This document shows, one piece after another, positions 42,162 to 51,822 of a stretch of 64,000 nucleotides of DNA. The translations under genes and the position numbers were made by a program. The stretch lies in the NCBI RefSeq assembly GCF_014337215.1, contig NZ_CP060635.1, positions 2,121,501 through 2,185,500 on the forward strand, in the 5' to 3' direction. Source of the stretch: Wansuia hejianensis (GTDB lineage: Bacteria; Bacillota; Clostridia; Lachnospirales; Lachnospiraceae). The first letter of the stretch is position 1; each line of letters opens with the position of its first letter. Under the pieces are notes generated by a model, which made no database searches, was not told the origin of the DNA, and saw nothing but the letters and a program-made list of their open reading frames with translations.

Positions 42162-44426
42162 TCAGGAGAGATGCCAGATATCCTCATTATACTGGGCGAT
42201 CGTCCGGTCGGAGGAGAAGTATCCGGCTTTTGCGATGTTCACCAGCGCTTTCCGGTTCCACTCTGTGCGTTTCTCATAATCCGAATAGATGGTTTCCTTA
42301 GTTTTTATATAATCCTCCAGGTCCAGCAGCGTCATGAACCAATCCTTGCTCACAAGTTCGTGATGCAGCCGCTCCAGGCTTACCGGATCTCCCAGCTCCA
42401 TGACCTCTTCACTGACAATAAAATCCACCAGCTCCCGAATGACCGGATCGCTGTCGTAATATTTTTTCGCACAGTAGCCTTCCGTGTCATAGAGGCGGAT
42501 CACCTCCTCCGGCTTTCTGCCGAAGATATAAATATTCTCGTCGCCCACCAGCTCATGAATCTCCACATTGGCTCCATCCTCCGTGCCCAGAGTTACGGCG
42601 CCGTTCAACATAAACTTCATATTACCGGTGCCGGAGGCTTCCTTGGACGCCAGCGATATCTGCTCCGAAATGTCCGCTGCAGGTATCAGTTTGGAGGCTT
42701 TTGTCACATTATAATTTTCCACCATGATCACCCGGAACCAGGGGCTTACCTCCGGGTCCTGGGCGATGAGCTGCTGCAGGCAGAGAATCAGATGGATGAT
42801 GTCCTTGGCAATGGTATAGGCCGGAGCTGCCTTGGCTCCGAAGATCAGCGTGACCGGCGTCTTCGGCTTCCTGCCCTTTTTAATTTCCTTATATTTGTAG
42901 ATCGCATAGAGAGCGTTCATCTGCTGCCGTTTATACTCATGAAGCCGCTTGATCTGCACGTCAAAGATAGAGTTCTCATCCACATCCAGATTCTGTGTCT
43001 CATACAAATACCGGCGCAGCTTCTTTTTATTCTTCCGTTTTACCTTCTCCAGCTTCTCCAGAGTCTCCTGATCGTCTCTGTAAGTCAGCAGCTTTTCCAG
43101 CTCCATAGCGTCCTTCTCAAAGCCGCCGCCGATCAGGGACCGCACCAGCCCCGCCAGCTCCGGGTTGCAATGGAGCAGCCACCGCCGGAAAGTGATCCCG
43201 TTGGTTTTGTTGTTAAACTTCTCCGGATATATTTTATAAAAATTCTTCAGTTCAGAATTCTTCAGAATCTCCGTGTGCAGGGCCGCCACCCCGTTTACGG
43301 AAAATCCATAATGAATATCCATATGAGCCATATGAATCCGCTTTTTGGCATCGATAATGTAGACACTCTCATCCTGGAACTTCTCCCGCACCCTCGCGTC
43401 CAGCTCCCGTATGATCGGCAGCAGCTGAGGAACCGACTGTTCCAGAAATTCGATGGGCCATTTTTCCAGAGCCTCGGCCAATATTGTGTGGTTGGTATAC
43501 GCGCAGGTACGGCTTACGACACGAATGGCTTCATCCAATGTAAATCCCCTCTCCTGCAGCAGGCGGATCAGCTCCGGTATGACCATGGACGGATGGGTAT
43601 CGTTAATCTGAATGACCACGTGCTCATCCAGCTTATGCAGATCCACGCCCCGGTCCGCACATTCCTTCAGAATCAGCTGGGCAGCGTTGCTCACCATAAA
43701 ATACTGCTGGTAGATCCTCAGCAGCTGCCCCTGGCTGTCGCTGTCATCCGGATAGAGGAACAGCGTCAGGTTGCGGCGGATATCCTTTTTGTCAAAATTG
43801 ATCCCGTCATTCCCCACGATGCTGTCGTCCACAGAATCCAGATCAAAGAGATGCAGGCGGTTGCAGCCGTTCTGATACCCCGGCACGTCGATGTCATACA
43901 TCACAGACTGCAGGGTAAACTGCTTAAAGGGCACCTGGAAGGAGACATTCTGGCGCACCAGCCAGCTGTCTCTGGAAATCCAGGGATTTTTCAGCTCCCG
44001 CTGCTTGTTGTTCACAAATTGCTGGCGAAACAGGCCGTAGTGGTAGTTCAGCCCTACACCGTCCCCGCAGAGGCCCAGGGTCGCCACGGAATCCAGGAAG
44101 CAGGCTGCCAGACGCCCCAGGCCGCCGTTCCCCAACGAAGGCTCCATTTCCATTTCTTCAACCTCCGCCAGATCCAGGCTGTACTTCTTCAGCACCTCAT
44201 TCACCTCTTCATAGAGCCCCAGATTAATGAGGTTATTGGACAGGAGCTTACCGATCAGGAATTCAGCCGAGATATAGTACAGCTTTTTCTTCCCCTGGAT
44301 TCTCGGCCGTTTTTCCATCTCTTCTTTTGTGATTTCCATCAGGACGTCAAAGATCTCATTCTTCGTGCACTGACTGATCCTTCTTCCAAACCGCTGCTTT
44401 AATAACGCTTCAATTCTCTCTTCCAT
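42162..44426 (-). CDS. glgP: Glycogen/maltodextrin phosphorylase
   Basis: This 754-residue, pyridoxal-phosphate-dependent GH/GT35 enzyme releases glucose 1-phosphate from alpha-1,4-glucans. The PLP lysine lies in EASGTGNMKFMLNGAV, followed by TLGTEDGANVEI. N-terminal family text is EPSLGNGGLGRLAACFLDS. Start at 44426 has a GGAGGT site close upstream; a longer frame to 44501 would run through the lacI end with no family match. The first 16 bp overlap the lacI gene. Confidence 0.95.
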   Translation of the reverse strand: MEERIEALLKQRFGRRISQCTKNEIFDVLMEITKEEMEKRPRIQGKKKLYYISAEFLIGKLLSNNLINLGLYEEVNEVLKKYSLDLAEVEEMEMEPSLGNGGLGRLAACFLDSVATLGLCGDGVGLNYHYGLFRQQFVNNKQRELKNPWISRDSWLVRQNVSFQVPFKQFTLQSVMYDIDVPGYQNGCNRLHLFDLDSVDDSIVGNDGINFDKKDIRRNLTLFLYPDDSDSQGQLLRIYQQYFMVSNAAQLILKECADRGVDLHKLDEHVVIQINDTHPSMVIPELIRLLQERGFTLDEAIRVVSRTCAYTNHTILAEALEKWPIEFLEQSVPQLLPIIRELDARVREKFQDESVYIIDAKKRIHMAHMDIHYGFSVNGVAALHTEILKNSELKNFYKIYPEKFNNKTNGITFRRWLLHCNPELAGLVRSLIGGGFEKDAMELEKLLTYRDDQETLEKLEKVKRKNKKKLRRYLYETQNLDVDENSIFDVQIKRLHEYKRQQMNALYAIYKYKEIKKGRKPKTPVTLIFGAKAAPAYTIAKDIIHLILCLQQLIAQDPEVSPWFRVIMVENYNVTKASKLIPAADISEQISLASKEASGTGNMKFMLNGAVTLGTEDGANVEIHELVGDENIYIFGRKPEEVIRLYDTEGYCAKKYYDSDPVIRELVDFIVSEEVMELGDPVSLERLHHELVSKDWFMTLLDLEDYIKTKETIYSDYEKRTEWNRKALVNIAKAGYFSSDRTIAQYNEDIWHLS

Positions 44427-45486
44427 GATTACCTCCAGTCGCGCTGTCGCCGCGCGTTCTATATTCCTGCGTGGATTCCCTGACCACCAGCTTCCCCTCA
44501 AAAAACAGCCTTCTGGGCTTTTCCTTTTTCCGTATCAGCTGAAACAGGTGACGGACCGTAGCTTCCGCAATCTCCTCCGCCGGCTGCTCCAGCGTCGTAA
44601 GGCTGGGAATATAATACTTCCCCGCATCCAGCCCGTCAAAGCCCGCCACCGAACAGTCTGCCGGGACCTCTACCCCTGCCTCTTTCAACGCTCGGCACGC
44701 TCCCAGGGCCAGGGTATCGGCTGTCGCATACAGGGCGCTGAACCTGGCTCCTGCCTCCAGCAGTTTCTTCGTCATACGGTAGCCGCTGGCCAGGGAATAG
44801 CGGTCGATCTCCGGCTCCATATATACCACCAGTGAAGGGTCAAAGGCGATACCCCGGTTCTCCAGTGCCTGGCGGTAACCGTCCAGCCTTAATTTCCCAA
44901 TGCTTTCATCATCCTCTGCAGAGGTCAGCACGGCAATCTGCCGATGACCCAGGCTGCACAGATAATCGACTATTTTGAAGCTTTCCTTCCGGTTATCCAC
45001 CGACACGCTGCCGCCGATATATCCGCCGGCCTTTTCCAGCTGACCGATGGTACTGATCACAAATGGCACGGTCAGCCGCCTCTGCAGCTCTTCCGGATGG
45101 GCGAAATTACCGCCCAGGAAAATAATCCCTCTCAGACGCTTCTCTTTCACCAGCTCTAAAGCCAGCTCCAGCTCATTCTCATCCTCCTCCACCTGCTGAA
45201 GGATGCAGGAATATTTCTGCTCCTGAGTCTCTTTCTCAATCGTATGGATGATATCTGTAAAAAACATATTATCCATACCCTTCACAAGGAGCGCAACCGC
45301 CCTGGCATCCACCCGTTTCAGGTTCCGGGCGCTGTTGTTGGGCACAAATCCTGATTCAGCGATAACCTGCAGGATCATTTCCTTGGTCTTCGGGTTAATA
45401 TCCGGATGATTGTTCATGGCTCTGGACACTGTACTGACGCCCACCCCGCATTTTCTTGCAATATCTTTGATCGTAACTGTATCCAT
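44410..45486 (-). CDS. LacI-family transcriptional regulator of the maltodextrin operon
   Basis: This 358-residue repressor has a helix-turn-helix at residues about 4-25 (TIKDIARKCGVGVSTVSRAM), the hinge helix region, and a periplasmic-binding-like effector domain (GIIFLGGNFAHPEELQRRL, AGFDGLDAGKYYIPSLTTLE). It is encoded between malQ (10 bp away) and glgP (16-bp overlap), so it probably controls its own operon through the CGTTA...TAACG site at 47003-47016. The effector is likely maltose or a related sugar. Confidence 0.92.
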   Translation of the reverse strand: MDTVTIKDIARKCGVGVSTVSRAMNNHPDINPKTKEMILQVIAESGFVPNNSARNLKRVDARAVALLVKGMDNMFFTDIIHTIEKETQEQKYSCILQQVEEDENELELALELVKEKRLRGIIFLGGNFAHPEELQRRLTVPFVISTIGQLEKAGGYIGGSVSVDNRKESFKIVDYLCSLGHRQIAVLTSAEDDESIGKLRLDGYRQALENRGIAFDPSLVVYMEPEIDRYSLASGYRMTKKLLEAGARFSALYATADTLALGACRALKEAGVEVPADCSVAGFDGLDAGKYYIPSLTTLEQPAEEIAEATVRHLFQLIRKKEKPRRLFFEGKLVVRESTQEYRTRGDSATGGNHGREN

Positions 45487-45496
45487 GATTTTCTCA

Positions 45497-46972
45497 CTAC
45501 GCCCTTCCGTACAGCTCTGTCACATGCCTGATCTTCTGCAGCAGCTCTTCCGTCAGCTCGCCGGGCAGCAGCCTCCATCTCCAGTTATTCCCCAGGGTAG
45601 AGGGGTAATTGAAACGCGCCTCTTTACCCAGCCCCAGATAATCCTGAAGAGGAATCACCGCAAGATCAGCCACGCTCGCCAGCGCCAGCCGGATAAAATC
45701 CCACGGGATCTCTTCCGGACTGCTTTTCCTGTTGTTCATATATTCCCTGGAAAATTCCCGGTCTCCGGGACTCATTTCTTCATACCACCCTGCAATAGTG
45801 TTATTATCATGCGTTCCTGTATACACCACACAGTTGTGGGAATAGTTGTGGGGAAGATAATCACTCTCTTCCCTGGAATCAAAAGCAAACTCCAGCACCT
45901 TCATGCCCGGATAGCCTGTCTCGCGCACTAACTGTAAAACGCTCTCCGTCAAGAATCCCAGATCCTCTGCGATGATGCTGACCGGCCCCAGCTTTTCCTT
46001 CAGAACGCGGAACAGCTCCATGCCCGGACCTTGCTCCCAGTGGCCGTTCTCTGCTGTCTGATCCCCATAGGGGATGGAATAGTAGGCATCAAACCCTCTG
46101 AAATGATCCACACGCACGACATCATACAGCTGAAAGCAGTATCTCATCCGCCGGACCCACCACTCGAAACCCGTCTCTCTGTGATAGTCCCAGCGATACA
46201 GGGGATTCCCCCACAGCTGCCCCTTTGCCGAAAAAGCATCCGGAGGGCAGCCCGCGACGGCGACCGGAAGATTCTCCCTGTCAAATTGGAACAGGCCGGG
46301 TCCGGCCCAGGCGTCCGCGCTGTCCAGCGCCACATAGATCGGAATATCCCCGATGATCCGGATTCCTTTCCCATTCGCATATCCTTTTAATTTTCTCCAT
46401 TGGCGGCTGAATTCATACTGCTGAAAGCGGTAAAATGAGATTTTCTCATTCAGCTCTCCCCGTTTGGCCTCCAATGCCTCTGGCCGCCGGTTCTTTAAAT
46501 CCTCCGGCCATTCGTTCCAGCATTTCTCCTGCTGCTGGCGCTTAATAGCCATATACAGGCAGTAATCCTCCAGCCAGTAACCATTCTCTTCTGCAAACCG
46601 CTGATATTCCTCCGTCTCCCGGAAGCGTCCGAAGGCCTTCCGCAGCACTTGAAAACGTGTCTGATAGATTTTTCCGTAATTCACAGTTCCAGGCTCCTCG
46701 CCGCAGTCTGCTTCTCTGCATTCCTCATCAGTCAGCAGCCCTTCCTCTCTCAGAAGATCCAGCGAGATGTAATACGGATTGCCGGCAAATGTTGAAAATG
46801 ACTGATACGGCGAATCCCCATAACCGGTAGGGCCCAGCGGAAGTATCTGCCAGTTCCTCTGGCCTGCCCGCTCCAGCTGGTCCACAAACTCATACGCTTC
46901 TCTCGAAAAACCTCCGATCCCGTATCTCGTCGGCAGTGATGATACGGGTAATAATATGCCACTTGATCTCAT
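45497..46972 (-). CDS. malQ: 4-alpha-glucanotransferase (amylomaltase)
   Basis: This 491-residue GH77 enzyme moves maltodextrin segments between chains. Family text: SSGILLPVSSLPTRYGIGG at the start, WQILPLGPTGYGDSPYQSFS, RVDHFRGFDAYYSIP with the nucleophile Asp, IIAEDLGFLT with the acid/base Glu, and YTGTHDNNTIAGWY. I take ATG 46972, which has AGGAG 7 nt upstream; the frame is open to 47023 but that part overlaps the promoter and operator. First gene of malQ-lacI-glgP. Confidence 0.95.
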   Translation of the reverse strand: MRSSGILLPVSSLPTRYGIGGFSREAYEFVDQLERAGQRNWQILPLGPTGYGDSPYQSFSTFAGNPYYISLDLLREEGLLTDEECREADCGEEPGTVNYGKIYQTRFQVLRKAFGRFRETEEYQRFAEENGYWLEDYCLYMAIKRQQQEKCWNEWPEDLKNRRPEALEAKRGELNEKISFYRFQQYEFSRQWRKLKGYANGKGIRIIGDIPIYVALDSADAWAGPGLFQFDRENLPVAVAGCPPDAFSAKGQLWGNPLYRWDYHRETGFEWWVRRMRYCFQLYDVVRVDHFRGFDAYYSIPYGDQTAENGHWEQGPGMELFRVLKEKLGPVSIIAEDLGFLTESVLQLVRETGYPGMKVLEFAFDSREESDYLPHNYSHNCVVYTGTHDNNTIAGWYEEMSPGDREFSREYMNNRKSSPEEIPWDFIRLALASVADLAVIPLQDYLGLGKEARFNYPSTLGNNWRWRLLPGELTEELLQKIRHVTELYGRA

Positions 46973-47002
46973 ACGCTTCTCCTTCAGAAACCCTTCCGGA
47001 AT

Positions 47003-47016
47003 CGTTATCGGTAACG
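47003..47016. promoter_or_regulatory. LacI-type operator of the malQ operon
   Basis: CGTTATCGGTAACG is a 14-bp dyad with CGTTA/TAACG arms, the shape bound by LacI-family proteins. It lies just downstream of the malQ promoter, near the expected transcription start, a position suited to repression by the regulator encoded at 44410-45486. Confidence 0.7.
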
Positions 47017-47032
47017 TTTCCAATATAGTCTT

Positions 47033-47061
47033 AGTATATCATATCCGATGTACTTTTACAA
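47033..47061 (-). promoter_or_regulatory. Promoter of malQ-lacI-glgP
   Basis: Minus strand: -35 TTGTAA (47061-47056), 17-bp spacer, -10 TATACT (47038-47033). The operator at 47003-47016 follows within 20 bp. Confidence 0.65.
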
Positions 47062-47102
47062 TTCATAATATACCAAAAATCCGAAGAAATATTCCGATTA
47101 TA

Positions 47103-47133
47103 AAACACCCTGCCTATCAGGAGCAGGGTGTTT
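47103..47133 (-). terminator. Terminator of the phosphate regulon operon
   Basis: Arms AAACACCCTGC and GCAGGGTGTTT form a strong hairpin; on the minus strand TTTTAT follows. It lies 50 bp after the phoR stop codon. Confidence 0.85.
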
Positions 47134-47180
47134 CTATATTCTTGAGCTGGATTGTTGCGGCCCGGGGATCTTCCGCTCTG

Positions 47181-48848
47181 TCAGTTGAATACAATCTCTA
47201 TGTCTGTCCCCTTGCCTGGTTCACTGTCTACGGTCACTTTTGCATTGTGAAGGATAGCACCGTGTTTAACGATTGACAGCCCCAGCCCGGTTCCGCCAGT
47301 TTCCCGTGAATGGCTTTTATCCACCCGGTAGAACCGTTCAAAAATCCTGTCTATATCTTCTTTGGCGATTCCGATCCCGTTATCCTTCACAGTGATTTTA
47401 GGCCTTCCGTTCACCACATCCAGGATCAGGTCTGCCCGGCCGCCGGGCCTGTTGTATTTAATGGCGTTGTCACAGAGGTTATAGACCATTTCATAGAGCA
47501 CCTGACGCACTCCCGTGATTTCCGCACGAACGCCCCTGAAACCAAATGTTACCTTCTGATCCGCAGCGCTCTTGGACAGATGGCTCCGGACGTCTTCACA
47601 GATCTCGTACAGATCCGTGGGTTCCATCGGCAGCTCATCTTCTCCGGCCTCGTCCAGCCGCGACAGGCGGATGATGTCTTCCACAAGGGCAGACAGGCGG
47701 CTGGCTTCTGTATGGATTCTGCCTGCAAAATTCTGGATATCTTCCTGACGGACCATCCCATTTTCGATGATTTCGGCATAGCCGGAAATAGACATCAGAG
47801 GCGTCTTCAGCTCGTGGGATACGTTGGCTGAGAATTCCCTCCGCATTTTCTCCGCCTCCTGTTTTTCTGTCACATCCAGCACCAGGATCACGGCTCCGGA
47901 TACCTGTTCGGACACCCGGACAGGATTCGCCAGCAGCTGGTAGACTCTGCCGCCCAGCTTCAGCAGCTTTTCATTGGAATTGCCGCGGAGCGCTTCCTGA
48001 AGGGCCTCTTTCAGCACCTCGTTCCGGCTCACCGTCACGATATCGTGATTGATACACTCTTCCAGCTTCACATCAAATAATTTCTGGGCTGCCCGGTTTA
48101 TGGACAGCACTACGGTCCGGTTAGTCACAATCAGGCCGTCTTTCATATATTCTGTGATCGCCAGATATTCCTCCTGGTTCTGCTTCAGCAGCTCCATCTG
48201 GCTGGCAATCTGCTGGTTCTGCCGATAGATCCTGCCCAACAGCGGGCTGATCTCTTCATAAGCTTCGTTTTCATTGTCCAGCGGATGCTCCAGGTCCAGA
48301 CGGTTGATAGGCGCCACAATCCGGTTAGTCATGATGCGCACACAGATCAGTGCCAGTACCGTCAGTACCACCATCAGCGTGACCGCGATCCCCAGGCCGG
48401 AAAACAGCGTTTTCCACACGCTGTCCATGGTATTCGCCACCCGGATCACCATCCCGTTATCCAGCCGCAGCGCGTAATAATAGGTCTGCTTTGACAGCGT
48501 CTGGGAAAGGCGCCCGTCATGTCCCACGCCATCCTTCATGGCCTCCAGCACCTCCGGCCTCTTGCTGTGGTTGCCCAGCTCATCAGCCGGTTCCTCTGAT
48601 TCAAAAAGCACGCTGCCGTCCGTATCAATCAGCGTGATTCTGCTGGTGGAAATACGGGAGACGTGCTCATCCAGGTATTCAGGTCCCATATCATTGATAG
48701 AGGTCTGGAGGTATTCACATTCATCCTCCACCCGCAGCCTCATCTGATCGTACATCCGGTTATACATCACAAACTCCATGACCAGAAACGTCAGTATAAT
48801 CGAAAGCACCACCAGCAAGGCCGTATTTTTTAAAATCCGTTTTCTCAT
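47181..48848 (-). CDS. phoR: Phosphate-regulon sensor histidine kinase PhoR
   Basis: This 555-residue membrane kinase has a first membrane helix (about 8-28), an extracytoplasmic domain (about 30-145), a second helix (about 150-172) and a HAMP-like stretch. A PAS domain follows (about 225-330, YMKDGLIVTNRTVVLSINRAAQ), then the phosphoacceptor REFSANVSHELKTPLMSISGYAE and an ATPase part with VYNLCDNAIKYNRPGG, VKDNGIGIAKED and TGGTGLGLSIVKHG. It follows the regulator gene by 6 bp in the pst operon. Confidence 0.93.
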   Translation of the reverse strand: MRKRILKNTALLVVLSIILTFLVMEFVMYNRMYDQMRLRVEDECEYLQTSINDMGPEYLDEHVSRISTSRITLIDTDGSVLFESEEPADELGNHSKRPEVLEAMKDGVGHDGRLSQTLSKQTYYYALRLDNGMVIRVANTMDSVWKTLFSGLGIAVTLMVVLTVLALICVRIMTNRIVAPINRLDLEHPLDNENEAYEEISPLLGRIYRQNQQIASQMELLKQNQEEYLAITEYMKDGLIVTNRTVVLSINRAAQKLFDVKLEECINHDIVTVSRNEVLKEALQEALRGNSNEKLLKLGGRVYQLLANPVRVSEQVSGAVILVLDVTEKQEAEKMRREFSANVSHELKTPLMSISGYAEIIENGMVRQEDIQNFAGRIHTEASRLSALVEDIIRLSRLDEAGEDELPMEPTDLYEICEDVRSHLSKSAADQKVTFGFRGVRAEITGVRQVLYEMVYNLCDNAIKYNRPGGRADLILDVVNGRPKITVKDNGIGIAKEDIDRIFERFYRVDKSHSRETGGTGLGLSIVKHGAILHNAKVTVDSEPGKGTDIEIVFN

Positions 48849-48854
48849 AGGGCG

Positions 48855-49526
48855 TTATCCTCCTATCCGGTATCCGACCCCGCGGACCGTCTCGATGTAC
48901 TCGCCGCAGGAGCCCAGCTTCTGCCTCAGGGTCCGTATGTGAACATCAACCGTCCGGGTTTCCCCGTCAAAATCATAGCCCCACACATGGCCCAGCAGGC
49001 GGTCTCTGGAAAGCACGATTCCCTGGTTTTCCATCAGGAATCTCAAAAGCTCAAATTCCTTAAGGGTCAGCGTCACCTTCTGTCCGTCCGCAATCACCTG
49101 ATGCTGCTGCACCAGAACCTGCAGGTCATTGACCTGCAGCGTCGCATTATTCTTGTCCTCTTTTCCGGTCCGCCGGAGCACCGCCCGGACTCTCGCAATG
49201 AATTCCATCATGCCGAACGGCTTCGTTATGTAATCGTCCGCCCCGCAGTCCAGTCCCCGTACTTTATCATATTCTGCGCCTTTGGCAGTTACCATGATCA
49301 CAGGAATATCCTTCGTCACCTCCGAAGCTTTAAGACGGCTCAGTATTTCCAGCCCATCCTCTCCCGGCAACATGATGTCCAGCAGTATCAGAGATGCCTG
49401 GTGCGAGGAGAGCTCCTCAAAGAGTTCCGCCCCGCTCTCCAGCCCTTTGGCCCGCAAGCCGCTGGATTCCAGGGTATATACGATTAATTCCCGGATATTT
49501 CTCTCATCCTCCACACAATAAATCAT
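48855..49526 (-). CDS. phoB: PhoB/PhoP-type response regulator
   Basis: This 223-residue OmpR-family regulator has a receiver domain with acidic CVEDE at the start and phospho-acceptor Asp in SLILLDIMLPGEDG, and a switch lysine in DDYITKPFGM. A winged helix follows with LTLKEFELLRFLMENQGIVL and TRTVDVHIRTLRQKLG. It should activate the pst operon on phosphate limitation. It lies between phoU (4 bp) and phoR (6 bp). Confidence 0.93.
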   Translation of the reverse strand: MIYCVEDERNIRELIVYTLESSGLRAKGLESGAELFEELSSHQASLILLDIMLPGEDGLEILSRLKASEVTKDIPVIMVTAKGAEYDKVRGLDCGADDYITKPFGMMEFIARVRAVLRRTGKEDKNNATLQVNDLQVLVQQHQVIADGQKVTLTLKEFELLRFLMENQGIVLSRDRLLGHVWGYDFDGETRTVDVHIRTLRQKLGSCGEYIETVRGVGYRIGG

Positions 49527-49530
49527 GATC

Positions 49531-50178
49531 CTATTCTCCTCTGTGCTGTCCTGTTATTGAAAATTCCACCCACTCAGCAATATTCGTGGCGTGGTCTCCG
49601 ATCCGTTCAAAATATTTGGCGATCATCAGCAGATCCATGGTCTGTTCCGGGTTGGCCACTCCTTTGCCGATCCCGTGAGCGAGGTCGTCTCTGATCTCAT
49701 CGAACAGGCGGTCCACAACGTCATCATAATTGATCACTTCCCTGGCAATCTCCAGATCCTGCTTTACATAGGCGTCAATGCTGTCCGTGACCATTTTCCT
49801 GGTTGCCTTTGCCATTTCACCAATCCGGACGGTCTGCGCCGGCGCTTTAAGGCTCCCCGTCGTCTGTACGATCTCCGCGATATCCGCCGCCTGGTCGCCA
49901 ATCCGTTCCATATCAGTGATCATCTTCAGCGCCGCCGATATCTTCCTCAGGTCGCCGGCAACCGGCTGCTGCTGCAGGAGAAGCTTCAGGCACAGGCTCT
50001 CTATATCTCTTTCCTTCAGGTCAATGGCATTGTCCTCCTTCATGATGGTCTGCGCCGCGGTAATATCCTCGCTCATCAATGCCTTATAGGTTTCACCGAT
50101 CACCTTTTCACAGAGCGCTCCCATCTCGATCAGTTCCGTGTGAAGTTTCTCTAGCTGCCTGTCAAATTTATTTCTCAT
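49531..50178 (-). CDS. phoU: Phosphate signalling protein PhoU
   Basis: This 215-residue all-helical protein links PstSCAB activity to PhoR. Family text: MRNKFDRQLEKLHTELIEMG at the start, two PhoU repeats with AAQTIMKEDNAIDLKERDIE and DMERIGDQAADIAEI, and later KYFERIGDHATNIAEWV. ATG at 50178 lies 1 bp after the pstB stop, with a GGGAGG site inside pstB; the longer frame to 50262 lies within pstB and is not used. Confidence 0.95.
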   Translation of the reverse strand: MRNKFDRQLEKLHTELIEMGALCEKVIGETYKALMSEDITAAQTIMKEDNAIDLKERDIESLCLKLLLQQQPVAGDLRKISAALKMITDMERIGDQAADIAEIVQTTGSLKAPAQTVRIGEMAKATRKMVTDSIDAYVKQDLEIAREVINYDDVVDRLFDEIRDDLAHGIGKGVANPEQTMDLLMIAKYFERIGDHATNIAEWVEFSITGQHRGE

Positions 50179-50179
50179 A

Positions 50180-50932
50180 TTAACCAAACCTCCCTGTAAT
50201 ATAGTCTTCTGTCCTCTTATCCTTCGGCATGGAGAAAAGTTCTTCTGTCTTATTCTGCTCAATCACTTCTCCCAGCAGGAAAAACACAGTATTATCAGAG
50301 ATTCTCGCGGCTTGCTGCATGTTATGCGTGACCATGACAATAGTATAATCTTTTTTCAGCTCAGCCACAAGATCTTCTATCTTTGATGTGGATATAGGGT
50401 CCAGGGCTGATGTGGATTCATCCATCAGCAGAACCTCCGGCTGCACAGCCAGAGCCCTCGCGATGCAGAGCCGCTGCTGCTGTCCTCCGGACATTCCCAA
50501 TGCGCTGTTCTTCAACCGGTCCTTCACTTCATCCCAGATCGCGGCCTGGCGCAAAGACTGTTCTACAATTTCATCCAGCTTCGCCTTGGAATGTACTCCA
50601 TGAGTCTTAGGTCCGTAAGCCACGTTGTCATAGATGCTCATCGGAAAGGGGTTGGCCTTCTGGAACACCATTCCCACGCGCTTTCTCAGCATATTTACAT
50701 CCGTATTTTTTCCATACACATCCAGGTTCTCAAGCATCAGCTTCCCGGTTATTTTGCACCCGTCTACCAGATCGTTCATCCGGTTAATGGATTTCAGCAG
50801 CGTTGATTTTCCGCATCCGGAAGGACCAATGAACGCCGTAATCTCTTTTTCGGGGATTTTCAGGTTTACATCCTTTAAAGCATGGAAATCTCCATAATAA
50901 AGATTCATATTTTCTATCGTAATTTTATCCAT
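50180..50932 (-). CDS. pstB: Phosphate ABC transporter ATPase PstB
   Basis: This 250-residue ATPase of the high-affinity phosphate importer has Walker A GPSGCGKSTLLKSINRMND, signature LGMSGGQQQRLCIARALAVQ, Walker B LLMDESTSALDPIST and the switch His in VMVTHNMQQAARISD. Typical length. Lies 2 bp after pstA. Confidence 0.97.
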   Translation of the reverse strand: MDKITIENMNLYYGDFHALKDVNLKIPEKEITAFIGPSGCGKSTLLKSINRMNDLVDGCKITGKLMLENLDVYGKNTDVNMLRKRVGMVFQKANPFPMSIYDNVAYGPKTHGVHSKAKLDEIVEQSLRQAAIWDEVKDRLKNSALGMSGGQQQRLCIARALAVQPEVLLMDESTSALDPISTSKIEDLVAELKKDYTIVMVTHNMQQAARISDNTVFFLLGEVIEQNKTEELFSMPKDKRTEDYITGRFG

Positions 50933-50934
50933 CT

Positions 50935-51822
50935 CTATTGTCCTTTCGTAAGCTTTTTGGCAAAGTAGCCGGACACCGCATTGATCAAAAGCACCATGAC
51001 CAGCAGGATCACTGCTGTCGCGAAAGCTTTATCCATATGCAGCCCTTCCGTGGAAAGCACATACATATGCACCGCCAAGGTACGCCCGGATTCCATGGGC
51101 GAAGCATATTTAGCCACACTTCCCGCCGTGTATATCAGGGCCGCCGTCTCGCCTACCACCCGGCCCGTAGCCAGAATGATGCCGGACAAAATCCCCGGCA
51201 TTGCAGCCGGAATAACAATTTTGAAAATAGTCCGGAGCTTGCCGGCCCCAAGGCCAAAGCTGGCTTCTCTATAGGCCACCGGCACAGACTTCAGGGCCTC
51301 CTCCGAGGTACGCATGATCAACGGAAGGATCATAATTGCCAGCGTAAACGCGCCTGACAGCATGGAATACCCCCAATGCAGCGTAGTTGCAAAAAACAGC
51401 AGTCCGAAAAGGCCGTACACGATAGAGGGAATGCCTGAAAGGGTTTCAGCCGTGATCCGAATGATTCCTACGATCCTGCCAGTGTTGTTGGCATATTCTA
51501 CCAGGAAAATGGCTGCAAACACACCAATCGGTACGGCGATCAGCAGGGAGATCACGGTCATCTCCAGTGTGTTTACAATCGCGGGCAGCACGGAGCTGTT
51601 TTCACTGCTATATTCCAGCGCAAAGAGGTCCGGGGTTATGTTGCCGACACCCTTAATCAGAATAAATGCGACTAAGAATATCAGTACGGCAATCGCCAGA
51701 AGGGAGGCCGCCCAGGTGGCTGCTGTCAGGACTGAAGAGAGAATGCTCTTTTTATAAACGACTGTTATTGGCTTCTTCACAGCCGCCATTTCCGCCGCGG
51801 CTTCAGAATCTCTGTTATTCAT
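50935..51822 (-). CDS. pstA: Phosphate ABC transporter permease PstA
   Basis: This 295-residue inner-membrane permease has six predicted helices. It carries the family EAA-like loop VPVAYREASFGLGAGKLRTI and IPSIVYGLFGLLFFATTLHWG. Its start overlaps the pstC end by 8 bp. An N-terminal cytosolic stretch (about 1-30) precedes the first helix. Confidence 0.95.
   Translation of the reverse strand: MNNRDSEAAAEMAAVKKPITVVYKKSILSSVLTAATWAASLLAIAVLIFLVAFILIKGVGNITPDLFALEYSSENSSVLPAIVNTLEMTVISLLIAVPIGVFAAIFLVEYANNTGRIVGIIRITAETLSGIPSIVYGLFGLLFFATTLHWGYSMLSGAFTLAIMILPLIMRTSEEALKSVPVAYREASFGLGAGKLRTIFKIVIPAAMPGILSGIILATGRVVGETAALIYTAGSVAKYASPMESGRTLAVHMYVLSTEGLHMDKAFATAVILLVMVLLINAVSGYFAKKLTKGQ

Noticed and set aside
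42123..44402. A 759-residue plus-strand reading frame
   Set aside because: It lies antisense to glgP across nearly its whole length, is rich in His, Gln and Leu, matches no family, and the minus-strand protein has clear phosphorylase motifs.
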